Part shown: piece by piece, positions 35,952-45,300 of the stretch
Numbering within the stretch: position 1 is the stretch's first letter
Layout: each line of letters begins with the position of its first letter
From: Chryseobacterium sp. ISL-80
Lineage (GTDB): Bacteria > Bacillota > Bacilli > Bacillales > Cytobacillaceae
Direction: 5' to 3'
NCBI GenBank assembly: GCA_018613055.1
Contig: JAGGQZ010000017.1
Location: forward strand, 223,614-287,613
DNA length: 64,000 bases
Position numbers and translations under genes: made by a program
The notes under the pieces: generated by a model
Database searches by the model: none
Told to the model about the DNA's origin: nothing
Seen by the model: only the letters and a program-made list of their open reading frames with translations

Positions 35952-36953
35952 TTATAAAATTGCATTGAAACCATAGCCAATGATGATGATCCCTGTTGCC
36001 ACGACGACGGTGAATACAGCAATCAGCTTTGGTTTGATTACTTTCCTGAGCAAAATTATTTCTGGCAGGGACAATGCTGTGATGGCCATCATAAAGGCCA
36101 GCGCCGTACCCGCACCTACCCCTTTGTTCAATAATGCTTCAACAATTGGCAAAGAACCCACAGCGTTCGAATACAACGGTACACCTAAAATCGTCGCAAT
36201 CGGCACCGCGAAGAAATTGCCTTCTCCAGCATATTTGACGAGCAGTTCCTGCGGGGCATAACCATGGATAAACGCGCCAATCCCAATCCCAATCAAGAGA
36301 TACAGCCAAATCTTCTGAACTGTCTCCACAACATTCCGGGCTGCAAAAGTAGTTCTTTCCTTAAGCTCCTCCCGGGTGAATAGCGCCTTGATTTTTTCAG
36401 CGAACGTTCTGGAGTCTCCCTCAAGCATATGGATTCGTTCTTGGCCAGCCGCGATTTCATATACATATGATTCCACTTGTTTTTCCATCTTCAGCTTGCC
36501 AATGATAGCTCCCGCCACAATCGCCAGAATCATACCGGCAAGTACATAAATCAGTGCAACCTTCCAGCCGAACATGGAAAACAGCATGACCAGCGAGATT
36601 TCATTGACGATTGGCGATGATATCAGAAATGTGAAGGTGATGCCTAATGGGATTCCGGCTTCGACAAAGCCAATAAATAATGGCACGGTTGAGCAAGAGC
36701 AAAATGGTGACAGGACACCAAGGAAGGCTGCCATGACACTGGCAGTTCCCTTTCTTCTGCCTTCAAGCCATTCTTTGACTTTTTCGGGCGGGAAAAAGCT
36801 CCTGATGAATGAAATCGTGAAAATCATCACAGCAAGTAAAAATAAAATTTTGGTCGTGTCATAGATGAAAAAGTGGAGTGCACCTCCAAGTCTTGAGGAT
36901 AACTCCATGTTGAAAACATCGACGACAAGCCAGTTGGCCAATTCATTAAACAT
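35952..36953 (-). CDS. ArsP/DUF318-family permease 1
   Basis: Eight- to ten-helix permease of 333 residues. The signature SPFCSCSTVPLFIGFVEAGIP and a matching second-half repeat (GVPLYSNAVGSLPIVEALLNKGVG) identify the ArsP_1 family, known in one member to expel trivalent organoarsenicals. Flanked by an ArsR regulator upstream (8-nt overlap) and a thioredoxin-like gene downstream. Substrate here is inferred, not shown. Confidence 0.9.
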   Translation of the reverse strand: MFNELANWLVVDVFNMELSSRLGGALHFFIYDTTKILFLLAVMIFTISFIRSFFPPEKVKEWLEGRRKGTASVMAAFLGVLSPFCSCSTVPLFIGFVEAGIPLGITFTFLISSPIVNEISLVMLFSMFGWKVALIYVLAGMILAIVAGAIIGKLKMEKQVESYVYEIAAGQERIHMLEGDSRTFAEKIKALFTREELKERTTFAARNVVETVQKIWLYLLIGIGIGAFIHGYAPQELLVKYAGEGNFFAVPIATILGVPLYSNAVGSLPIVEALLNKGVGAGTALAFMMAITALSLPEIILLRKVIKPKLIAVFTVVVATGIIIIGYGFNAIL

Positions 36954-37317
36954 TTAGATCGCCTTCTTTTATAAATGGAATCAGAGGTGCAAGCCTTTCT
37001 TTATTCAGACTGAAGACGGTGAATTTGCCTTCTCTCCTTGATTGGATGAGCCTGCCCTTTTCCATGATCTTCAAATGGTGGCTGACCGTCGATGCCGCTC
37101 CAGATAACCCATCGACTATCTCGCACATGCATAAATCCTCAAACCATAATAAAGTCATGATTTTTAGCCGTGTCTCATCTCCGAGCGCCTTGAAAAATGC
37201 TGCCGTGCTTTCAAGCTCTTCCGATTCATTTACTTTAGGGAATTCTTTCTCGGCTTTAGAAATAATTCCTTGCATGGTTTCTGACGATTTAATGTCCCAT
37301 CCTGTTCTGCAACCCAT
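36946..37317 (-). CDS. ArsR/SmtB-family regulator of permease 1
   Basis: Winged helix with the metalloid-binding motif DLCMCEI and recognition helix AASTVSHHLKIMEKGRLI. An upstream GTG at 37326 overlaps the GGGAGGTG ribosome site, so the ATG at 37317 (123 residues) is the likely start. Controls the arsR-permease-thioredoxin unit. Confidence 0.92.
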   Translation of the reverse strand: MGCRTGWDIKSSETMQGIISKAEKEFPKVNESEELESTAAFFKALGDETRLKIMTLLWFEDLCMCEIVDGLSGAASTVSHHLKIMEKGRLIQSRREGKFTVFSLNKERLAPLIPFIKEGDLNV

Positions 37318-37337
37318 CCACTGCACCTCCCATTTGT

Positions 37338-37368
37338 ATTATATAACTATTTTTCTAGGTTTATAGTT
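37338..37368 (-). promoter_or_regulatory. Promoter region of the permease 1 unit
   Basis: -10 TATAAT (37338-37343) with inverted repeat AACTAT-N12-ATAGTT just upstream (37345-37350, 37363-37368). The -35 is poor, as expected for a regulated promoter. Confidence 0.45.
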
Positions 37369-37402
37369 TTATTCATGAAATTTTTTTGACTCAAAAAGAT
37401 TA

Positions 37403-37418
37403 ATCAAAAAATTTTGAT
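37403..37418. promoter_or_regulatory. ATCAA-N6-TTGAT box 1
   Basis: Perfect dyad ATCAAAAAATTTTGAT upstream of the -35 of the plus-strand arsR unit. Same layout as four other boxes in the unit; probable ArsR operator. Confidence 0.65.
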
Positions 37419-37425
37419 TTAACGG

Positions 37426-37454
37426 TTGCAAAATGGTTTGGAAGGAAATATAAT
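37426..37454 (+). promoter_or_regulatory. Promoter of the plus-strand arsR-permease 2 unit
   Basis: -35 TTGCAA (37426-37431), 17-nt spacer and perfect -10 TATAAT (37449-37454). Confidence 0.78.
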
Positions 37455-37461
37455 ACAATAT

Positions 37462-37477
37462 ATCAAGAGATTTTGAT
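37462..37477. promoter_or_regulatory. ATCAA-N6-TTGAT box 2
   Basis: ATCAAGAGATTTTGAT covers the expected transcription start and abuts the AAGGAGAG ribosome site of the regulator gene. Probable autorepression site. Confidence 0.7.
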
Positions 37478-37492
37478 TAAGGAGAGCTGAAA

Positions 37493-37852
37493 GTGGAAAA
37501 ATTCATTCCTTTAACAGACCTGACAGCGGACACTAAAGCACCTAAGGAACCGCCGCTACAAAGCACCTTTGAAAAATACGAGAAGAAATTCAAAGCCCTT
37601 GCCGACCAAAAACGCCTGCACATCCTCAATCTTCTTTGCCAGCAAGACTCCAGCTGCGTTTGTGATCTAAGTGAACTGATTGACATGCCCCAATCAAAAT
37701 TATCGTACCATTTGAAAATTTTGCTTGATGCCAATCTGATCCAAAAAGAAACGAAGGGAACCTGGAGCTACTACACAGTAAACACCACAGAGATCAACCA
37801 CCTGCTATCTCCAGAGCTTTGTTGCCTTTTCAGACCTAGCAACTGTTGTTAG
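37493..37852 (+). CDS. ArsR-family regulator with extra C-terminal cysteines
   Basis: 119 residues. The winged helix has SSCVCDLSELIDMPQSKLSYHLKILLDANLI, with the CVC metalloid site in the usual place, and the tail ends ELCCLFRPSNCC, adding four cysteines that could complete a three-coordinate As/Sb site. First gene of a four-gene unit with a small ORF, a permease and a Cys-pair peptide. GTG at 37493 follows an AAGGAGAG site; an ATG is not present nearby. Confidence 0.9.
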   Translation: MEKFIPLTDLTADTKAPKEPPLQSTFEKYEKKFKALADQKRLHILNLLCQQDSSCVCDLSELIDMPQSKLSYHLKILLDANLIQKETKGTWSYYTVNTTEINHLLSPELCCLFRPSNCC

Positions 37853-37872
37853 GTTTACTTTTCAAATGTTTA

Positions 37873-37888
37873 ATCAATTTTTTTCGAT
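37873..37888. promoter_or_regulatory. ATCAA-N6-TCGAT box 3 (one mismatch)
   Basis: ATCAATTTTTTTCGAT, one mismatch to the dyad, between the regulator gene and the 56-aa ORF. Confidence 0.5.
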
Positions 37889-37894
37889 AAATAA

Positions 37895-37910
37895 ATCAAC
37901 ATATTTTGAT
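37895..37910. promoter_or_regulatory. ATCAA-N6-TTGAT box 4
   Basis: ATCAACATATTTTGAT directly before AAGGAGAGG, the same operator-to-ribosome-site arrangement as box 2, suggesting a duplicated control module. Confidence 0.65.
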
Positions 37911-37926
37911 TAAGGAGAGGATATAC

Positions 37927-38097
37927 ATGTTTTATCAAGATTATCAAACAATGGCGCAGTTAAAACAGCGGGAAGTTGAAAGGAAAGCCCGACATGCATG
38001 GAAGTTTTTTGAACAGCCGGAAACTAAGCGATTCTCTTGGCCAGCACGAACTTCAAAAAAGCAGCCAAAATGCTGCCCCGTTCCAGCTAACGCATAA
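37927..38097 (+). CDS. Small basic protein with CysCys tail
   Basis: 56 residues, starting MFYQDYQTMAQLKQREVERK and ending CCPVPANA. Strong AAGGAGAGG site 6 nt before the ATG at 37927; the longer frame from 37906 lacks a ribosome site. Placed between arsR and the permease. The paired cysteines suggest metal or metalloid contact, but the family is not known to me. Confidence 0.7.
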   Translation: MFYQDYQTMAQLKQREVERKARHAWKFFEQPETKRFSWPARTSKKQPKCCPVPANA

Positions 38098-38124
38098 AAT
38101 GACAAAGGAAGAAGGTAGAGGAAG

Positions 38125-38988
38125 ATGATTGAATTTCTTAAAAGCTTTTTCTGGATCGCCCTTGAATTGACTGTGCTTTTTATCGGGATATCCTTCTTGA
38201 TCAGCCTGCTCCAGGGATACATCCCCTACGAAAAAATCGAGAAGAAGCTAACCGGCAGCAGTAAAATGATTGCCAGCATTGCTGCCATCCTGTTTGCGTT
38301 TATCACACCGTTTTGCTCTTGCTCCACGATACCAGTAGTCGTTAATATGCTGAAAAAGAAAATCCCGTTCTCAATCGTCATGGTTTTCCTCTTCGCTTCT
38401 CCGGTGCTAGATCCGACGATTTTAACGATCATGGGTGTCGTGATGGGCTGGAAGGTTACCATCATTTACACAGTCATTACGAGCGTCTTCTCTATTGCAA
38501 TCGGATTCACCCTTGATAAGCTCGGATTCCAACGTTACGTCAAAAATGTCATCATGTCTGGATATGAAGAAAGCAACCAAAAATTCAACTGGCGGTTCGC
38601 TCTAAATGAAACCTGGTCGCTGATGAAAAGCGTATATCCCTACTTGCTGATTGGTGCTGCAATCGGCGCGGTCATCCACGGACTCGTTCCAACGGAGTTC
38701 ATTACTCAATGGTTCGGTCACGACGCCTGGTGGCTTATCCCGGTAGCTGCCATCGCCGGAATCCCATTGTACATCCGCTTATCAAGCATGATTCCTATCT
38801 CGCAAATGCTGATTTTAAAAGGAATGGCGCTTGGCCCGGTGATGGCGATGATGATCAGCTCAGCTGGCGCCAGCCTGCCGGAAGTCATCCTGCTAAAATC
38901 AATCTTTAAAAAACAGCTTGTCATAGCATTCATTGCATCCGTGATCACGATGTCCACCATCTCTGGGTTTGTGTTCTACTTCGTTTAA
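38125..38988 (+). CDS. ArsP/DUF318-family permease 2
   Basis: 287 residues, about eight membrane segments, with ITPFCSCSTIPVVVNMLKKKIP and the second repeat GIPLYIRLSSMIPISQMLILKGMALG. It is shorter than and diverged from permease 1 on the other strand, so the two may differ in substrate. Lies 27 nt after the 56-aa ORF; the Cys-pair peptide gene follows. Confidence 0.9.
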   Translation: MIEFLKSFFWIALELTVLFIGISFLISLLQGYIPYEKIEKKLTGSSKMIASIAAILFAFITPFCSCSTIPVVVNMLKKKIPFSIVMVFLFASPVLDPTILTIMGVVMGWKVTIIYTVITSVFSIAIGFTLDKLGFQRYVKNVIMSGYEESNQKFNWRFALNETWSLMKSVYPYLLIGAAIGAVIHGLVPTEFITQWFGHDAWWLIPVAAIAGIPLYIRLSSMIPISQMLILKGMALGPVMAMMISSAGASLPEVILLKSIFKKQLVIAFIASVITMSTISGFVFYFV

Positions 38989-38991
38989 TTA

Positions 38992-39007
38992 ATCAAAATT
39001 TATTGAT
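38992..39007. promoter_or_regulatory. ATCAA-N6-TTGAT box 5
   Basis: ATCAAAATTTATTGAT between the permease 2 stop and the Cys-pair peptide gene, immediately before AAAGGAGGTGA. Confidence 0.65.
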
Positions 39008-39024
39008 GAAAGGAGGTGAAATCA

Positions 39025-39156
39025 ATGGCTAATTTTATCAAAATCCTAATGGGGAATAACTCAAAGTCTGATTGCTGCGGCGTAGAAATCAAGGAAGTCC
39101 AGGAAACAGAAGAGAAAAACGAAGCTTGCTGCGGCGGGAATACTGCTTGCTGCTAA
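39025..39156 (+). CDS. 43-aa Cys-pair peptide
   Basis: Starts MANFIKILMGNNSKSDCCGV and ends ACC. Three Cys-Cys pairs (17-18, 35-36, 42-43), two followed by Gly, separated by an acidic linker. Near-perfect AAAGGAGGTGA site. It ends the arsR-permease unit just before a strong terminator. A soft-metal or arsenite-binding carrier that hands cargo to the permease is an inference. Confidence 0.78.
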   Translation: MANFIKILMGNNSKSDCCGVEIKEVQETEEKNEACCGGNTACC

Positions 39157-39173
39157 CTTTTATACAGTAACAA

Positions 39174-39219
39174 AAAGGTGGAGCCAGGCATCAAACAGCC
39201 TGATTCCACCTTCTTTTTT
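39174..39219. terminator. Bidirectional terminator between convergent units
   Basis: AAGGTGGA and CAGGC pair with GCCTG and TCCACCTT; CTTTTTT follows on the plus strand and TTTTTG on the minus strand. Confidence 0.88.
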
Positions 39220-40483
39220 ACTCTTCCACCTCTAAAACGGGCATGATATCCACTTTTATTTTACGAATGCGATGATTTTCTACTTCCTTGACGATGATCC
39301 GCAGATTTTCGTAAACAAATGTATCACCGTTTACCGGAATGCTTTCCAATGTTTCAAAAATCCAGCCGCCGAGGTTATGATACGACGTTTCCGGCATCGG
39401 TACATGGAACAATTCGGCAAAATCATCAAGATCATAAGCCGCATCGAATTCATATGTGTTTTCATCGATCTTCGTCATGATGTTGACCTTCTCATCATGC
39501 TCATCCCAGATTTCGCCGACCAGTTCTTCAAGGATGTCTTCGAGGGTGATCAAGCCGCTCGTGCCGCCAAACTCATCGACAGCAATGGCCATATGGCTCT
39601 TCGTTCTCTGCAGCTCAGGCAGCAGCGTGGCGATTTTCATCGACTTCACCACGAACATCGGCTGGCGCAGCATTTCACGCACATTGACTTCTTTATTCTG
39701 GATCAACTCGGCAAAAAACTCCCGTTCGGACAAGAAGCCGATGATATTATCTATATTATCTTCATAAACCGGAATCCGTGAGAAGCGTTCTTCAAGGAAA
39801 ATCTGCTTGATTTCCTCGATGGACTGGTTTACTTCGATTGTAATCATATCCATTCGATGTGTTAAAATTTCGCCGACAAGAACATCGTTGAATTCCAGGG
39901 AACGGTGTACAAGCTCCCTCTCCTCGTTGTTGATGACGCCTTCTTCTTCACTGATGTCCACCATCACTTTGATTTCTTCTTCAGTGACAGATGGCTGGAC
40001 TTCTCCATCCTTCGAGAACATCCGTGAAACGAATGCCTTCAATTTACTGAACAAGAAATTGATCGGCGTCAGGACTTTTATCAGCAACAGCAGGATACCG
40101 GAAATTCTTAACGAATACACTTCTGCATGTTCCTTCGCAATCGACTTTGGCAAAATTTCACCAAAAATCAGGATCAAGATTGTCATACCAAAAGTACTGA
40201 TGATAAGACCAGTGCTTGCTCCGAACAGATCGACAGCTACCTTAGATGAAATACTCGCCGCCGCAATGTTCACGATATTGTTACCTACTAGAATTGTAGA
40301 CAGCGCGTCATCGAAGTTCTCGGAAATATACAAAGCATTCTTGCTGCCAGCGCGGCCCTCAGACTCATAGTTTCGCAGCCTGATTCTGTTGACGCTGGAA
40401 AAAGCGGTTTCTGCCGATGAAAAGAAGGCAGACAAAAGAATTAAAACACCTAATAAAATGACTAAACCTATGGGAACTTCCAA
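39218..40483 (-). CDS. CNNM/CorC-type transporter with CBS pair
   Basis: 421-residue membrane protein. The DUF21/CNNM domain spans about 1-185 ([17 protein letters not shown]), a CBS pair about 205-330 ([46 protein letters not shown]) and a CorC/HlyC domain about 345-420. Relatives in B. subtilis (YhdP/MpfA group) are tied to magnesium efflux. No magnesium riboswitch is visible upstream. Confidence 0.93.
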   Translation of the reverse strand: MEVPIGLVILLGVLILLSAFFSSAETAFSSVNRIRLRNYESEGRAGSKNALYISENFDDALSTILVGNNIVNIAAASISSKVAVDLFGASTGLIISTFGMTILILIFGEILPKSIAKEHAEVYSLRISGILLLLIKVLTPINFLFSKLKAFVSRMFSKDGEVQPSVTEEEIKVMVDISEEEGVINNEERELVHRSLEFNDVLVGEILTHRMDMITIEVNQSIEEIKQIFLEERFSRIPVYEDNIDNIIGFLSEREFFAELIQNKEVNVREMLRQPMFVVKSMKIATLLPELQRTKSHMAIAVDEFGGTSGLITLEDILEELVGEIWDEHDEKVNIMTKIDENTYEFDAAYDLDDFAELFHVPMPETSYHNLGGWIFETLESIPVNGDTFVYENLRIIVKEVENHRIRKIKVDIMPVLEVEE

Positions 40484-40743
40484 AAAAATTCACTCTCCGA
40501 AAAAAAATTTGTCAGAATATATTTTACTTGTCTGGCACAAATAAATCAAATACTCCAACTCAGCATAATTCATATACGGTTTACCCGGCACAAAGGTTTC
40601 ATAATCCGAGATTCTTCATTTCTTCGCCTGTCAATTTATTCTTATTCACCAATTTGATCACTGGTATCAGGCGGTTGCCGAGATATGGCAAATGCCGAAC
40701 CACGGCCAGATAGGGGTATCCGCACGAATATGCAGACTGACTC
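40484..40743. other. Gene-poor gap with a possible coding remnant
   Basis: About 300 nt. On the minus strand, 40599-40703 reads VVRHLPYLGNRLIPVIKL and ends EEMKNLGL from a GTG with no ribosome site, and the open frame continues a further 12 codons upstream. It looks like coding sequence that has lost its start, but I cannot name it. Confidence 0.3.
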
Positions 40744-40745
40744 TA

Positions 40746-40785
40746 ATAAAAAAACCGAAGGCTTCAATGAAAGCCCCCGATTCTA
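40746..40785 (-). terminator. Terminator after the flavodoxin gene
   Basis: CGGGGGCTTT pairs imperfectly with GAAGCCTTCGG, followed by seven T on the minus strand. Confidence 0.75.
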
Positions 40786-41283
40786 AACAGGTAAATATTT
40801 ATGGTTCCGATTGAAAGCATCGGCAAACTCATGGATTGCTTCCACATCGAACCTTGATAAATCCTCCGTCTCGCCGGTCACACTTTTCGCGATGATTTTT
40901 TCAAAGAAATTCATTTTCGAAAAAATAAACTCGCCGCCGAATATCCCCTTAGCGATTGCCGCTTCCCTCAGTTTTGCCGGAAATGCGGCTTCAAACTGTT
41001 CCTGCGCTTCCTTCCCTTCCCTCATGCAGCAGAGAAATAATCCTAGATTCTTCCTCAGGAGCACATCCTCATACTCCTTCATGAATTTCTTGACCCTCCC
41101 CTGGATGCTGCCTCCATGGATGGACCCGCCAATCATCACCGAATCAAACAGCTCCAAATCCGAGTGAAGCTTCGTTTTATCAAGATTGATGGCAATGACA
41201 TCCCCCTCAATCCGCTTTCGTAAACCATGCACCGCCTTTGCTGTCGTACCATGTGTTGAGCAGTAAACAATCAAACTCTTCAT
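40783..41283 (-). CDS. Flavodoxin-domain protein (HemG-like)
   Basis: 166 residues with FMN-binding SLIVYCSTHGTTAKAV at the N-terminus and DSVMIGGSIHGGSIQGRVKKF, like the menaquinone-dependent protoporphyrinogen oxidase HemG family. No heme genes are near, so that activity is uncertain. The longer frame to 41325 is less likely because a GGGGG site precedes the ATG at 41283. Confidence 0.82.
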   Translation of the reverse strand: MKSLIVYCSTHGTTAKAVHGLRKRIEGDVIAINLDKTKLHSDLELFDSVMIGGSIHGGSIQGRVKKFMKEYEDVLLRKNLGLFLCCMREGKEAQEQFEAAFPAKLREAAIAKGIFGGEFIFSKMNFFEKIIAKSVTGETEDLSRFDVEAIHEFADAFNRNHKYLPV

Positions 41284-41451
41284 TAGATCGCCCCCATCAC
41301 TCTCTGGTATTCTGCAACCGTCCATTTGGATTCATTATAGCTTTTGGCTGCAGAAAAAGTGTGAGAGATGTATGGCAGATTTCTTACAATTCATATTTAT
41401 CATTATGAAGTTATTAATAGTTTACCTACGCAGGTCCAGCGGGCTCTACTT

Positions 41452-41607
41452 ATCACCGAGATTTGCGACTCTCCCTCTTTTCGGGCACATGTTGCCTTCA
41501 CTTGTGACCGAAATCTGCGACTTCCCCTCTTTTCGGGCATATGTTGCCTTCACTTGTGACCGAAATTCATGACTTCCCCTTTTTTCGGGCACATGTTGGC
41601 TTCACCG
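41452..41607. repeat. Three tandem copies of a 52-bp repeat
   Basis: Copies start at 41452, 41504 and 41556 (a fourth partial at 41608), each exactly 52 bp, running GTGACCGAAATCTGCGACTT ... TTTTCGGGCACATGTTGCC. The surrounding gap 41284-41643 has no other recognisable feature. ORFs across it are artefacts of the repeat. Confidence 0.92.
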
Positions 41608-41643
41608 GTGACTAAATCCTTATAACCCTGCAACTTCGGCACC

Positions 41644-42147
41644 TTAACCCTTACTTTGTACGTTCTCCAGCTCCAACAAATGCTGCTTCATGGCAATCCC
41701 GCCACGATATCCAGTAATCGACCCATTTTTTCCAATCACTCGATGGCAGGGTACCGTGATCAGAATCGGGTTTGCGCCGATTGCGGTTCCGACTGCTCTT
41801 ACTGCGGCAGGCTTGCCGATTTTTTCGGCGATGTCGGAGTATGTATACGTCGCACCATAGGGAATTTCCCTCAATGCTGTCCAGACGGCTTCCTGGAATG
41901 GGGTTCCTTTTACATCTACCGGCAGGGAAAAATCAGTGCGTGCTCCCTCCAGATATTCCTTTAATTCACGTGCGTATGGTTCCAGTGCTTCTGCATTCTC
42001 TGCGAAGTCCGCCGCTGGAAACCGTTTTACCATATAATCGAAGTCTTCCTCTGGCGATCCGACATAGCATAAGCCGTTAGGCGTTGCTGCAATATAAATT
42101 TGGCCTTGCTCAAATTCAAGGATTCCCCAATGAATCGTTTGCTCCAT
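41644..42147 (-). CDS. ogt: Methylated-DNA-protein cysteine methyltransferase Ogt
   Basis: Repairs O6-alkylguanine by suicidal transfer to Cys134 in the PCHRVIG motif. GTPFQEAVWTALREIPYGATYTYSDIA (DNA-binding helix-turn-helix) and IGANPILI are also present. At 167 residues it is of normal length. Confidence 0.96.
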   Translation of the reverse strand: MEQTIHWGILEFEQGQIYIAATPNGLCYVGSPEEDFDYMVKRFPAADFAENAEALEPYARELKEYLEGARTDFSLPVDVKGTPFQEAVWTALREIPYGATYTYSDIAEKIGKPAAVRAVGTAIGANPILITVPCHRVIGKNGSITGYRGGIAMKQHLLELENVQSKG

Positions 42148-42291
42148 GAAGCCTCACTCCTTTTTTCTTCATTATATCGAAAAATCTTGTAAACTAAATA
42201 GATTGAATTTTCTTTACACTAGTAAAATTTCCCTTTACGATGGAGATGGAGTGCTTTGTACACTCCCATCAAATCGAAGGAGGTTATAAAC

Positions 42292-42348
42292 ATGGACAAT
42301 GCAACAAAGCAGCTTATTATTTTATCTAAAAAGGAAGACGGCCCGTAG
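42292..42348 (+). CDS. 18-aa leader peptide ORF upstream of the GNAT fusion
   Basis: MDNATKQLIILSKKEDGP with an excellent GAAGGAGG site 7 nt upstream, ending 13 nt before the GNAT start. A hairpin (42245-42270, GATGGAGTG/CACTCCCATC) precedes the ribosome site. Too short to be an enzyme; could be a translated leader controlling the next gene. Confidence 0.5.
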   Translation: MDNATKQLIILSKKEDGP

Positions 42349-42361
42349 TTAAGAGAGGAGA

Positions 42362-45300
42362 ATGGACGTGACACAATTGAACAAGGTGATTCAAATTGAG
42401 AAGTACCACGAAGGATTGGCGGCAGGGGTCGCGAAGATGTGGAACCTGAGCCGTGATGGCTGGGGCGGCGATACGCGCGTCATGACGGAGGAGCAGGTCA
42501 AAAAGAAGGAAGCGAACTCGGACAATATCGAGCTGTACCTGGCGCTGGACGGAGAAGAAGTCGTCGGTTACTGCGGTCTGTCGGAGTATAAGGAGGATAC
42601 AGGTTCGCTGTATATTCCCCTGCTCAATGTCCGCCCGGATTATCAAGGGCACAAGATCGGCAAGAAGCTGGTGCTCCAGGCGCTGGAAAAAACCGTGGAA
42701 CTTGGCTGGCCTCGGCTTGATCTTTACACATGGGCCGGGAATACGAAGGCTGTACCGCTCTATAAAAAATGCGGCTTTTTCTGGGAAGACCGGGATGACT
42801 CGACTCATTTGATGAATTTCATACCGCAAGTGCTGAATACACCGCTGTTGCAGCCAGTGTTCGAAAAGCTGAATTGGTATGAGGACAGTACGAGAATGAT
42901 AGACGTGAAGCCGGACGGAATCAAAGAAAATGGTTTTACCTTCTATGAATATAGCTGGCAGAACGGAAACACCAATGCCCGGGTTCAATTCGAGAGAACG
43001 AGCCGTGGCATGTCGCTGGTTGAAACGGATGACTTCCTTCTTGAAATGAAGATGGCCGACCATGAAATCATCCAGGAAGAAGAACGAAAATTTGAAATCA
43101 GGATTGTGAATAAGAGCGGTGAGCCACTTAGCTTTAAAGCAAGCGGCGGCGCCGAAGATCGCATCTCTTATCAACTCGATTCAGATTTAGTAGTACACGA
43201 TGAATCTACCATTTCGGCAGCCTTTACCGTTAGAAAAGGAGAAGAACCGAGCAATTGGCGGACACATCCAAGCGTCAATGCAACGGTTTTGGTGAATGGG
43301 CTTGCATGTGAGCTGAAGCTGGGAGTCTTCCCGATCGATCCGGCAAAAATCGAAGCCAGCTATTCCGGCAATCTCAGTTTTCTAAACAAAGAAACTACTA
43401 TTCAAGTAGAAGTAAAAAACAATCTGCGGGATGACGCGGCGTTCCTTTTACAATTCCCTGATACAAAACAGGTAGTTTTAGAGCATGATACGTACCGCGT
43501 AAATGTGCCTGCGAGTGGACGTAAAACCATCACAATTCCTCTAACGGTAAAAGAACACGGTTATTACAATCCTGAACTGAAGATTACCGCTATAAAAGAA
43601 AACGGTGATCAACTGATATTCGAACAAAACATTTCTGTTCCCTTCAAAGGACTAGGTGAAAAATTCGGCGGTGAAGCGAAGGATTTCTGGCATATCTTCA
43701 ATGGTCTCGGGCAAATCAACGTCCGCAAGCGGGACCTGTTGACGACCGCTGCCAGAAATGCCAAAAGACAGCAGCCATTTGCATTTCTGACACCAAAGCT
43801 AGGGAAACCCTATTCACTCGAGTTCACGAAAAAAAGTCCGGAATCTGTCACCTGGGAAGCAAATGATGATTCCATCGATCTGAAAATCAAGCTGGAATCA
43901 GGTGAAATGGAAGGCCTTATTTTAAATCAGACATACCGTTTGTTTGGAGATGGTCTCGTCCATACATGGGCGGAAATCGAAAATCGCGGGACAGTGGTTC
44001 ACGAGAACGTAGCTTTCAGCCAACCAGTCTATCAGGAAATCGAAGAGGCCTATTTCCCGCTCGACAATCAGGTTGTCCATTTTTCCGGGAACCGGATCAT
44101 CGAGTTCGGCGACTTGGATTCAAAGATGATTACAGGAAACTGGTATTTTTCTGAAGGTTCTTCAGGTCCAATCGGGTTGAGCTGGTCTGAAAAAAGCAAC
44201 GCTGCTCCTGAGGGCTGGCAGTTTGTCATTGAAGATCAATTCGGCAAAATGGAACCAGGTGCGAAGGCTGTTTCAGAAACAATCACGCTCTCACTTGGGG
44301 CTTTTCAGAATTTCGAGGAATTTATTGCCTATGCAAAGCAGACTCCAATAATTAAAAAGCCGGAGACGACGGCTGAATTCGGATTCCAGGCGGAGCAACT
44401 TGTCGTCCGGCCTGATGCCGAGCCAACTTTTACGTTAAAAACATACCGAAACAGCTACCTGGATGGCACACTTGCCGTGGGAAATGAAAGTCATGCCATC
44501 ACCTCTGATTTGGAGAAGACGGCTTATTCCCTTACCTCCCAACTGCAATGGAATCCCATTTCCATCATCGATGCTTCGTATGAAGGAAACGGAACGGAGG
44601 CAAGATTCTTAGAAATGCTGCTGTCCCCTGCTGGCACGGTTTCTTCTGGCATTGAAGGCGGTGGTTTCACTGTTGATAATGGTGTCATTAAGATGAAGGC
44701 AGACCCGGATTTTTATCCAGGAATCTTCTCCCTCCAGGTGAACGGCCAGGAATGGCTCGCCCATTCTTATCCTGAACCGAAGGCGAAGAGCTGGTGGAAT
44801 CCATGGGCTGGCGGCATGAAGACAGCTCCATACGGAATCAACACCTTCTCATTGTTAAAAGAAAGCAGCACCGCTTCCGTGGTCGAACGGAAGGACAATG
44901 ACGGCAACAAGTGGATCGGCCTTGCGATTACCACCGAATTCAAGGAGCATAAAGACTGGAATGGCGTTCAGTATGTCCAATACTATTTACTGCTTCCAGG
45001 CGTGCCGGTAGTCGCTTCTTTTGCCGAGGTCGTGAATGATGGCGGCAAAAATATTTCCAAGGAAGTGTGGATGACGGACATCTTTGCTGGGGCCGATAAT
45101 CTCGCGGATTTCAGCATTTCCGTTGATGAGGGTAAAACCATGCGCTCCTACCAAGCTGGCAGTGAGGAGATTCCGCTTCTGCTTGATGGCGACTCCTATT
45201 TCGAATCAATTCATTCGCCTGAAAAGCTTTATCTTATCCCAAACAACGATGCAGGAATTACCGAGGCTTATACGAATAAAGAAGTGCTCCAGCTCGCTTC

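Noticed and set aside
40528-40713. 61-aa plus-strand ORF in the gap after the CorC-like gene
   Set aside because: No ribosome site and no recognisable features; the opposite strand has the more protein-like frame.
41368-41572. Overlapping plus-strand ORFs of 63 and 66 aa
   Set aside because: Created by the 52-bp tandem repeat; the repeat period is not a multiple of three and there is no ribosome site.
42326-43174. 282-aa minus-strand ORF opposite the GNAT gene
   Set aside because: Lies wholly antisense to a well-supported coding region and has no ribosome site or family features; it is a shadow frame.
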